NCBI GenBank assembly: GCA_934277655.1
Contig: CAKQVC010000134.1
Coordinates: 1-6,109 of the forward strand
Source: an uncultured Clostridia bacterium
Lineage (GTDB): Bacteria; Bacillota; Clostridia; Peptostreptococcales; Anaerovoracaceae
Length of the DNA: 6,109 nt
Direction of reading: 5' to 3'
In this document: positions 1 through 4,658 of the stretch, piece after piece
Numbering within the stretch: position 1 is the first letter of the stretch
Layout of the letters: every line of letters starts with the position of its first letter
Notes under the pieces: generated by a model
What the model saw: the letters and a program-made list of their open reading frames with translations, nothing else
What the model was told of the DNA's origin: nothing
Database searches by the model: none
Program-made: the position numbers and the translations under genes

Positions 1-706
1 TCCGGGCGTCAGCGTGCGCTATGTCAAAAATGCACAGGAGCTGAAAGACCCGGATATGATCGTGCTTCCGGGATCGAAAAATACTATTTCGGATTTACTG
101 TGGATGCGTCAGAACGGACTGGAGGCAGCCATACTGAAACAAGCAGGTGCCGGCAAAGTGGTTTTCGGCATCTGCGGCGGTTTCCAAATGCTGGGAGAAA
201 CCCTTGCCGATCCATTGGGTATCGAAACCTCCGGAGAGGTCAGAGGCATGGGACTGCTGCCAATCGACACCGTCTTTTTAGACGAGAAGACCAGAACCCG
301 GGTGACTGGTAGTTTTCTCACTGAAGGTACTTTCTTTGACAGCTTGAAAGATCAAAAACTGGAGGCAGAAGGCTACGAGATCCACATGGGACAGTCGACC
401 TTAAAAGCAGGCGCAAAACATCTGCTCTCGCTTACCGATGCTGTCACGGGACAGACCAAGCAGGACGGTGCTTACAAAGGAAATGTATTCGGGTCTTACG
501 TCCACGGCATCTTCGACGGTGCAGGCATCGGGCAGGCGATTATCCAGGCACTGGCTGACAAAAAAGGCGTGCAGATGGGGGACATGGGTAGCATGACCTA
601 TGCGGAATACAAAGAAACCCAGTACGATCTTCTGGCAGCTGGCCTGCGGGAATATCTGGATATGGATAAGATCTACCGGATTTTAGAGGATGGTATTGAT
701 GCATAA
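1..706 (+). CDS. cobQ: Cobyric acid synthase CobQ/CbiP, C-terminal part (5' truncated by window edge)
   Basis: This enzyme amidates the b, d, e and g side chains of adenosylcobyrinic acid a,c-diamide, using glutamine and ATP, in the cytoplasm. Only the C-terminal glutaminase half is visible. The open frame begins at base 2, so the GTG at base 14 is an internal codon and not the start. Family signatures seen are DPDMIVLPGSKNTISDL near the beginning, the class I triad-type glutaminase nucleophile motif GICGGFQMLG (Cys codon 173-175), and the partner histidine in SYVHGIFD (His codon 503-505). The end, with REYLDMDKIYRIL, matches the usual CobQ C-terminus. About 234 residues are visible of the roughly 500 usual for the family; the missing N-terminal part would hold the ATP-dependent synthetase domain. 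It is followed 64 bases downstream by the precorrin-8X methylmutase gene on the same strand, which fits a B12 operon. In anaerobes the same protein is called CbiP. The frame is intact with no frameshift. Confidence 0.96.
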   Translation, partial: PGVSVRYVKNAQELKDPDMIVLPGSKNTISDLLWMRQNGLEAAILKQAGAGKVVFGICGGFQMLGETLADPLGIETSGEVRGMGLLPIDTVFLDEKTRTRVTGSFLTEGTFFDSLKDQKLEAEGYEIHMGQSTLKAGAKHLLSLTDAVTGQTKQDGAYKGNVFGSYVHGIFDGAGIGQAIIQALADKKGVQMGDMGSMTYAEYKETQYDLLAAGLREYLDMDKIYRILEDGIDA

Positions 707-770
707 ATGAAAGAGAGAACAGGAAATATAATTTAACTGGGTTGAAAAGAGAAAGAAAAAGGAACGAGCG

Positions 771-1430
771 ATGAATTTCAGAGAGAAAATAGAAGAAGTA
801 AAACCGAGAGAAATCGAAGAAAAAAGCTTTGCCATTATCAGCGAAGAACTGGGGAAAAGAGATTTTGCGCCGAACACGGAGCTGATCGTCAAACGCTGTA
901 TCCACACCTCCGCTGACTTTGATTATGCCGACAACCTGTGCTTTTCGCAGGATGCGGCGGTGAAAGCCATGGAAGCCATCAAACGAGGCGTGTCTGTGGT
1001 AACCGACACCAATATGGCCAAAGCCGGAATCAACAAAGTGGCTCTCGCCAAATACGGCGGCAATGTCCATTGCTTCATGGCAGACCCGGATGTGGCAGAA
1101 GCAGCCAGACTGCACGGCACCACCCGTGCCAGTGAAAGCATGAAAAAAGCAGCCAGCCTCGGTGAGCCGTTCATCTATGCCATTGGCAACGCACCGACGG
1201 CACTGGTCAGCCTGTATGACCTGATACAGGAGGGCAAAGTCAAGCCGGAACTGATCATCGGCGTGCCGGTCGGCTTCGTCAATGTCGTCCAATCCAAGGA
1301 ATTGATTATGAGTGCTGATGCACCTTACATCGTAGCCCGCGGCCGCAAAGGCGGAAGCAACATCGCCGCCTGCATTGTCAACGCCCTGCTGTACATGATT
1401 GATAACGACAGGTATTACTGGAAAGGGTGA
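771..1430 (+). CDS. cbiC: Precorrin-8X / cobalt-precorrin-8 methylmutase CbiC (CobH)
   Basis: The enzyme moves the methyl group from C-11 to C-12 of (cobalt-)precorrin-8, giving (hydrogeno)cobyrinic acid, in the corrin ring pathway. The 219-residue product has the normal family length. Seen features are the N-terminal EIEEKSFAIISEE segment (residues 14-26), the RCIHTSADFDYADNL motif whose His45 corresponds to the catalytic histidine of CobH, TDTNMAKAGINK, the glycine-rich IYAIGNAPTALVSL, the PELIIGVPVGFVNVVQSKE segment, and the C-terminal GRKGGSNIAA motif. The ATG is chosen because AAAAAGGAA at 756-764 sits at good spacing and the family N-terminus starts here. It lies 64 bases after cobQ with no terminator between them, so co-transcription is likely. 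The presence of CbiP/CobQ next to it and the anaerobic look of the genome favour the cobalt-early pathway, hence cbiC rather than cobH; that choice is inference. Confidence 0.96.
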   Translation: MNFREKIEEVKPREIEEKSFAIISEELGKRDFAPNTELIVKRCIHTSADFDYADNLCFSQDAAVKAMEAIKRGVSVVTDTNMAKAGINKVALAKYGGNVHCFMADPDVAEAARLHGTTRASESMKKAASLGEPFIYAIGNAPTALVSLYDLIQEGKVKPELIIGVPVGFVNVVQSKELIMSADAPYIVARGRKGGSNIAACIVNALLYMIDNDRYYWKG

Positions 1431-1450
1431 AGGAAGCGGAATTCAGGACG

Positions 1451-1498
1451 ACTCCTGTGGACAGGGAATGACAGCCTTGCTTGCAGGAGTATTTTGTT
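1451..1498 (+). terminator. Probable Rho-independent terminator of the cobalamin operon
   Basis: ACTCCTG at 1451-1457 pairs perfectly with CAGGAGT at 1484-1490. Three G-T wobbles extend the stem inward, and after one mismatch a second short stem (1462-1466 with 1475-1479) forms. The outer stem is followed directly by ATTTTGTTGT, an imperfect T tract. It begins 20 bases after the cbiC stop and marks where the base composition turns AT-rich. Confidence 0.65.
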
Positions 1499-1553
1499 GT
1501 AACGATAAAATATGCTTACTGAATTTAACATGAAAACGTATTGATTTTGTGTG

Positions 1554-1745
1554 ATGGAAAAGGTAGAATGGAACACAAAGATGGTAGCTACCGATCAAGG
1601 CGAGATGACAAATTTCGTTTTAGATTTCGGCAACGGGTGCACATGTTATATTAATGACAGGACGAAAAGCCTTGATTTGCAAGGATTTCGAGCCTGTCTT
1701 TTCTATTTTATAAAAATATATGGGCGAAAATATGATGAGAGGTGA
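1554..1745 (+). CDS. Small hypothetical protein (63 aa)
   Basis: I do not recognise this protein. The open frame could also begin at the GTG at 1551, one codon before the ATG; the ATG is preferred only because it is the stronger start codon, and neither start has a clear ribosome binding site. The product is short, aromatic-rich and mixed in charge, with a middle part (NFVLDFGNGCTCYINDRTKSL) that looks like beta strands and a C-terminal part (FRACLFYFIKIYGRKYDER) that looks helical. No signal peptide or clean membrane span is seen. It lies between the cbiC terminator and the promoter of the HTH gene, in AT-rich DNA. The sequence looks more protein-like than the other frames here, but it may be a fragment of a lost gene rather than a working one. 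Confidence 0.4.
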   Translation: MEKVEWNTKMVATDQGEMTNFVLDFGNGCTCYINDRTKSLDLQGFRACLFYFIKIYGRKYDER

Positions 1746-1757
1746 GAATATAGCGAA

Positions 1758-1786
1758 TTGACAACATAGCATATATCGGGTACTAT
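1758..1786 (+). promoter_or_regulatory. Sigma-A type promoter for the HTH gene
   Basis: TTGACA at 1758-1763 is a perfect -35 box. TACTAT at 1781-1786 is a 5 of 6 match to the -10 consensus, and the spacer is exactly 17 bases. Transcription would begin around 1792-1794, inside the palindrome that follows, and reach the HTH ribosome binding site (AGGAGA at 1813-1818). Confidence 0.8.
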
Positions 1787-1787
1787 T

Positions 1788-1808
1788 AAATAACGCAATG
1801 CGTTATTT
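1788..1808 (+). promoter_or_regulatory. Palindromic operator overlapping the transcription start
   Basis: AAATAACGCA at 1788-1797 and TGCGTTATTT at 1799-1808 are perfect inverted repeats of 10 bases around the single base 1798. The palindrome starts one base after the -10 box and would cover the transcription start, a position where a bound repressor blocks initiation. The small HTH protein encoded 18 bases downstream is the obvious candidate ligand (inference). It is not a terminator for upstream genes, because it has almost no loop. Confidence 0.7.
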
Positions 1809-1825
1809 TGTAGGAGAGTTTAATC

Positions 1826-2026
1826 ATGAGTAGAGGAAAAGAAGTTAAAAAATTAAGAGAAAAAATGGGAATGAACAGACGTGAATTTAGTGACTACTAT
1901 GGTATTCCGTATCGTACTGTTCAAGATTGGGAAGCAGAGAAAAGAGAACTTCCGGATTATTTACTGCGATTGTTGAAATACAGAGCGGAAATAGAGCGCC
2001 GAATCAAAAGTGAAAGGCGGTACTGA
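1826..2026 (+). CDS. Small helix-turn-helix DNA-binding protein, probable autorepressor
   Basis: This is a 66-residue, strongly basic protein that is mostly one helix-turn-helix domain, expected to bind DNA as a dimer. NRREFSDYYG (residues 17-26) reads as the first HTH helix, and PYRTVQDWEAEKR (28-40) as the recognition helix; the W in QDWE and the following PDYLLRLLKY are typical of small XRE/Cro-like proteins found in clostridial accessory DNA. The C-terminal helix is charged and may mediate dimer contacts. The ATG has a good ribosome binding site (AGGAGA, 1813-1818). The gene has its own promoter with a perfect palindrome over the start site, which points to autoregulation. Its stop TGA shares a base with an ATG that opens a 16-codon ORF. 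A related operator core recurs in front of the LPD3-like gene downstream. It could be an antitoxin or an element-control repressor; the family fold is sure, the role is inferred. Confidence 0.85.
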   Translation: MSRGKEVKKLREKMGMNRREFSDYYGIPYRTVQDWEAEKRELPDYLLRLLKYRAEIERRIKSERRY

Positions 2027-2076
2027 TGATTTCAAGGCCAAGAATTAGTTCAAGGAAGGGTTATCAGGTATCATAG
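2026..2076 (+). CDS. 16-codon micro-ORF overlapping the HTH stop (leader peptide or gene remnant)
   Basis: The ATG at 2026-2028 overlaps the HTH stop codon in a TGATG arrangement, typical of translational coupling. AAAGGCGG, about 6 bases upstream inside the HTH coding end, would serve as ribosome binding site. The frame reads MISRPRISSRKGYQVS and ends at TAG (2074-2076). It is too short to identify. It may be the truncated 5' end of a former partner gene of the HTH gene, a coupled small peptide, or chance. Confidence 0.3.
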   Translation: MISRPRISSRKGYQVS

Positions 2077-2105
2077 TATTCTTTGTATATTTTTTTACCA
2101 TAAAC

Positions 2106-2120
2106 ATAACGCAACGCGTC
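2106..2120 (+). promoter_or_regulatory. Second copy of the operator core, before the LPD3-like gene
   Basis: ATAACGCAACGCGT at 2106-2119 matches the core of the HTH operator (1790-1803) at 13 of 14 bases. The left half-site is identical and the right half-site is degenerate beyond the core. It lies 10 bases before the AGGAGG of the next gene and a few bases after a possible -10-like box (TACCAT at 2096-2101, or TATATT at 2086-2091); no convincing -35 box is seen. Confidence 0.55.
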
Positions 2121-2129
2121 AAGTTGAAA

Positions 2130-2135
2130 AGGAGG
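2130..2135 (+). promoter_or_regulatory. Ribosome binding site that decides the GTG start at 2143
   Basis: AGGAGG is a full anti-16S match and lies 7 bases before GTG 2143-2145. There is no ATG at suitable spacing, so this site settles the start of the LPD3-like gene. Confidence 0.85.
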
Positions 2136-2142
2136 ATATTTA

Positions 2143-2670
2143 GTGGATAAGGAAATAAGCGTAATATCAGATTTGAACGGAAAGAAAATTGTTGTAATCA
2201 GTGATATACGTTTTAAAGGAAAGAGGAATATCAATTGGGAAGAAGTTGAGCAGTATTTAAAAGAATACATAGGATATTGCTATGAAGTAGTCGAAACCTC
2301 GGATCAAGTCTATATTGGTTCAGATTTTCCAGGAGAATTAAAAGGATCCGGAGATACCAAAAGATTATATGGAGCGAATGCGAAAGCAAAGGCTAATGCT
2401 ACCCAGGGAATTCCTATGCTTCTTCAATGTGCTACGAATAGACGATGGCAGGAAAACTTTAAAGGAAAGCATAATGTTGATGCAAAGTTTGGCTGGTATA
2501 GGTTTACGACAAGGTTTGCACTTCCAGTATATAGCAATGATACTGGAGATCTTGAACGGTTTAATATATTCAGGATAGAAATGTTAATACGACATGCTGC
2601 AGACGGAAATTTATATCTGTATGACATGGTGAACATAAAAAAAGAAACGAGCACCCCGCTTGAGCAATAG
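2143..2670 (+). CDS. LPD3-like (polyvalent-protein-associated domain) protein, stand-alone
   Basis: The 175-residue soluble protein starts at GTG behind a perfect AGGAGG. From memory of the family, it resembles domains that end large polyvalent or MuF-like proteins of phages and conjugative elements (LPD3 type); that assignment is unverified. Seen features are ISDLNGKKIVVISDIRFKGK (8-27), VYIGSDFPGEL (57-67), the YGANAKAKANATQGIP segment (76-91), a CATNRRWQENFKGKHN stretch (96-111), FGWYRFTTRFALPVY (116-130), and the C-terminal IFRIEMLIRHAADGNLYLYDMVNIKKETSTPLE (142-174). The conserved His, Arg and Lys positions would suit RNA or nucleotide binding, but a catalytic role is not shown. In such families this domain usually sits at the end of a much longer protein; here it is alone and has its own start, so the frame appears complete. 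It follows the HTH gene and carries a related operator, so the two are probably co-regulated. It might be a toxin-like effector or an orphaned domain. Confidence 0.65.
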   Translation: MDKEISVISDLNGKKIVVISDIRFKGKRNINWEEVEQYLKEYIGYCYEVVETSDQVYIGSDFPGELKGSGDTKRLYGANAKAKANATQGIPMLLQCATNRRWQENFKGKHNVDAKFGWYRFTTRFALPVYSNDTGDLERFNIFRIEMLIRHAADGNLYLYDMVNIKKETSTPLEQ

Positions 2671-2769
2671 CTGTACGGTAACAAACCCATTTCTTGATTA
2701 TATGATACAATGAACAGTATTAAATGTCAACGAAAAAAGCATAAGAAGTCCGGATCTGTTTTTTTGTTG

Positions 2770-2918
2770 CTATTGTTTCTTTCGGTTGCCTTTGCTACGC
2801 TTGCTCCCTGGAGATTTCAGCATATCGGATTTACGAAGAATGCCTATCAAAGTGACAAATTCATCCTTGGTGAGTTTGCTATATTTGATTCCTAATTGTT
2901 TCAGGAACATGGCAACTT
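2770..2918 (-). pseudogene. Possible tail of an unidentified minus-strand gene
   Basis: On the minus strand this stretch reads QVAMFLKQLGIKYSKLTKDE, then FVTLIGILRKSDMLKSPG and a basic tail SKRSKGNRKKQ before a TAG stop at 2770-2772. It has the look of a real C-terminus: alternating hydrophobic and charged residues, then a lysine/arginine-rich end. The opposing plus-strand frame (2710-2895) looks like its shadow, with a leucine and phenylalanine-rich run. No start or upstream body is found; higher coordinates hold the plus-strand helicase remnant instead. It might be the end of a transposase-like gene, but I cannot name the family. Confidence 0.3.
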
Positions 2919-3544
2919 GGTTTTGATAACAAGAACTTCGGCAGCTATTACAAGTTTCTCGTAAGGCAAGAGCCGGAGTATACAGTCCGATTGAATTCGG
3001 AAGAAGAAAAGGTGATTGAATTTGTTTCCAAAAAACTTGCGAATGGAAAGAGAATCCAGGAACTATACCTTTTGAAGAGGATGCTTGCTTATGCAAAGGG
3101 CATGACGCTTTTACAGGATCTGAATCAGACACTTTCTGACGAATATGCCATGCAAATGGATGAGTCGCAGAGACAGAATCTGATTAACGTTATGACCAAT
3201 GAGTTTCCGGCGGGTTCAAACAAAGGAACGTATGTGGAGCGTATCTTTATAGAGAAAAATCCGGAAGAAGTCTTGAATCGGAGGACGTGCAGAATATTCT
3301 CCATGCGGATGAACGAGGAATTCGGGTGCATTTATTTGTTCGAAAAAATAAAGATGACAAAATTTCTAAAGAATTTTATTATTTAGGACAGATGCATGCA
3401 AGCGGAAGGACCAAGGAATTTGTAATGTCGAATACGAAGAAGACTGCTGTAGAAATTGAATGGCAGCTTGAGATTCAGGCCTATACCGAAACTGCACACA
3501 GGGACGTGATTTCTTTCAAGTTTACTGAAAGCTTACAAATTTAG
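2889..3544 (+). pseudogene. Frameshifted C-terminal remnant of a DUF3427-type DEAD/DEAH helicase
   Basis: Two frames together spell the end of a helicase-type protein. The first frame, open 2889-3386, contains NKNFGSYYKFLVRQEPEYTV, KKLANGKRIQELYLLKRMLAY and NLINVMTNEFPAGSNKGTY, as in the region after the helicase core. The second, which ends in TAG at 3542-3544, contains ADERGIRVHLFVRKNKDDK, then SKEFYYLGQMHASGRTKEF and KTAVEIEWQLEI, the signature of the DUF3427 domain at the C-terminus of these helicases. The frames join as EEV/LESEDVQNILHADE near 3270-3272, which a loss of one base would explain. The N-terminal nuclease/helicase motor motifs (Walker A, DEAD/DEAH box) are absent from the window and the frame before 2889 is closed by TGA at 2886, so this is a decayed fragment. 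The usual final VR.D(I/V)Y.YI motif is also altered. Such helicases are frequent in defence and mobile regions. The domain call is from memory of the motif. Confidence 0.65.
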
Positions 3545-3561
3545 AAGATAAATATTTTTCC

Positions 3562-3573
3562 GGTCCGAAGACC
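3562..3573 (-). other. Short UUCG-tetraloop hairpin downstream of thiF
   Basis: Read on the minus strand, GGTC-TTCG-GACC forms a 4-bp stem closed by the very stable UUCG tetraloop. It comes after the longer hairpin in the thiF direction and is followed by GGAAAAATATTTATC, which is AT-rich but not a clean T tract. It may add to transcript 3'-end stability. Confidence 0.35.
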
Positions 3574-3580
3574 TTACTCA

Positions 3581-3628
3581 TAATCCCCCCCACGTTATCC
3601 CCGATATAAGGAAAACATGGGGGCATTA
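3581..3628. terminator. Strong hairpin in the intergenic space after thiF; possible terminator
   Basis: GGGGG at 3619-3623 pairs with the C run at 3585-3591, and pairing continues inward for about 16 positions with only one mismatch and a few G-T wobbles, around a loop near 3603-3608. TAAT (3581-3584) and ATTA (3625-3628) add a flanking A-T stem. It lies 6 bases beyond the thiF stop and 37 bases after the helicase remnant, between convergent units, as expected for a two-way transcription stop. Neither strand shows the usual run of T after the stem, so the terminator function is not certain. Confidence 0.45.
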
Positions 3629-3633
3629 AGCTG

Positions 3634-4440
3634 TCATTTGCCACTGCAGGCTTTGCAGTCCGGGGAGGCATGGGGGATCTTGATGATACGGCTGGTCATG
3701 GTCAGACCATCAAACGTCAAGAGTTTACCGGTCAGCAGGTCACCGGCACCGGTAAAGTACTTCAGAACTTCGGTTGCCTGGATGCTGCCGATGATACCAC
3801 AGACCGGACCGATCACACCGACCTGACTGCTGGTAGGAACGGTCCCCGGTGCAGGAACCTCTTCAAAAATGCAGCGATAGCAGGGACCTTGTCCCGGCAC
3901 ATAGGTAAGAACCTGTCCATGCATTTCCAAAATACCACCATTACAGAATGGTTTCTGCAGTTTGACGCAGACATCATTTAAAAGAAATCTGGTCTCGAAG
4001 TTATCCACGCAGATGACGATAAAATCATAATCGGATATGATGGGAGCTGCATTGCTTTCGGTGATCATATAAGGATGGCAGCGAAATTGAACCTTACTAT
4101 TCAATTTTTTTAGCTGGATCACAGCAGATTCTGCTTTATTCATATCCAGATGCTGTTCCGGGTGGAGAATTTGTCTATGCAGATTGGAAATGCTGACGGT
4201 ATCTGCATCGGTAATCCCAATAGTACCAATACCGGCACCGGTCAGGTACTGCAGGACAGGGCTTCCGAGGCCACCTGCACCGACAACCAACACCCTGGCA
4301 TCCTTTAGTTTTTGCTGGCTGTCAGGGCCGAAACCGGCAAACAGCATCTGCCGCTGGTAGCGTTCGAATTCTTTATCTGTATCAGGTGCCAGGCCTATAG
4401 CACTCGGTGTTGTTTTCTTTTTGATGTCTTTTTCGTTCAT
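3634..4440 (-). CDS. thiF: ThiF/MoeB/HesA-family adenylyltransferase, probably ThiF
   Basis: An E1-like enzyme that adenylates the C-terminal glycine of a ubiquitin-like sulfur carrier, here most likely ThiS of thiazole synthesis. The 268-residue protein has the family order: the RYQRQMLFAGFG start (27-38), nucleotide-binding GAGGLGS (54-60), DADTVSISNLHRQ (78-90) with the conserved Arg and Gln, Lys102, CVDN (144-147), a zinc-binding CYRC (187-190) paired with CKAC (262-265), and VIGPVCGIIGSIQATEVLKY (209-228). The first 25 residues are a polar extension. ATG 4440 is preceded by AGGA on the minus strand (4449-4452). At the place where E. coli ThiF has its ThiS-linked cysteine, this protein has PTSSQVG (202-208), a serine. 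Near thiH and thiE genes ThiF is favoured over MoeB, but a molybdopterin or other sulfur-carrier role cannot be excluded. A 218-base gap separates it from the upstream thiE-like gene, so it may also have its own promoter. Confidence 0.88.
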   Translation of the reverse strand: MNEKDIKKKTTPSAIGLAPDTDKEFERYQRQMLFAGFGPDSQQKLKDARVLVVGAGGLGSPVLQYLTGAGIGTIGITDADTVSISNLHRQILHPEQHLDMNKAESAVIQLKKLNSKVQFRCHPYMITESNAAPIISDYDFIVICVDNFETRFLLNDVCVKLQKPFCNGGILEMHGQVLTYVPGQGPCYRCIFEEVPAPGTVPTSSQVGVIGPVCGIIGSIQATEVLKYFTGAGDLLTGKLLTFDGLTMTSRIIKIPHASPDCKACSGK

Positions 4441-4658
4441 AGTTTCGTTCCTATTTTTTTCTTTTTTCAGTTGATAGCCTTTTTATCTCATGGTCCGTTT
4501 CTTATCTGTTGTCGTTATTGCCGTTTATCATGATCATTTCGGGCGTTCAAAGTTATCGTACAGGTAGTGTTCTGTCATAATGACGTACCTATAAATGGAT
4601 ACAGAATCTATCACAACAGAAAATCAACATATGACATAACGGGCAGCAAGCTTTTGGG
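4441..4658. other. Intergenic gap inside the thiamine cluster
   Basis: This AT-rich spacer lies between the thiE-like stop and the thiF start, unusual in an otherwise overlapping cluster. On the minus strand it holds two tiny overlapping ORFs: 4578-4534 (MTEHYLYDNFERPK) and, linked by ATGA, 4537-4502 (MIMINGNNDNR). It also has the palindrome ATGATCAT, the near-palindrome GTCATAATGAC, and a weak minus-strand promoter candidate (TTGTGA, 17 bases, TATAGG). The last bases give the thiF ribosome binding site. I see no THI-box (thiamine pyrophosphate riboswitch) motif. Confidence 0.5.

Noticed and set aside
540..1292. Long 250-aa minus-strand open frame across the end of cobQ and most of cbiC
   Set aside because: It lies opposite two genes with clear family motifs, is rich in His, Phe and Cys in a shadow-like way, and has no recognisable motif.
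1458..1480. A small coding sequence inside the cbiC-downstream spacer
   Set aside because: The spacer 1431-1550 has no open frame of useful length with a ribosome binding site; the terminator hairpin explains its structure.
1788..1808. Palindrome at the HTH promoter as a terminator or att site
   Set aside because: A one-base centre cannot form a normal RNA hairpin loop, there is no proper T tract, and its place right after the -10 box fits an operator better.
2710..2895. Plus-strand 61-aa frame with a signal-peptide-like run (SVFLLLLFLSVAFATLAPW)
   Set aside because: The hydrophobic run is what a lysine- and glutamine-rich minus-strand sequence gives when read in the opposite direction; there is no ribosome binding site and the frame ends without a mature domain. 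The minus strand looks more coding.
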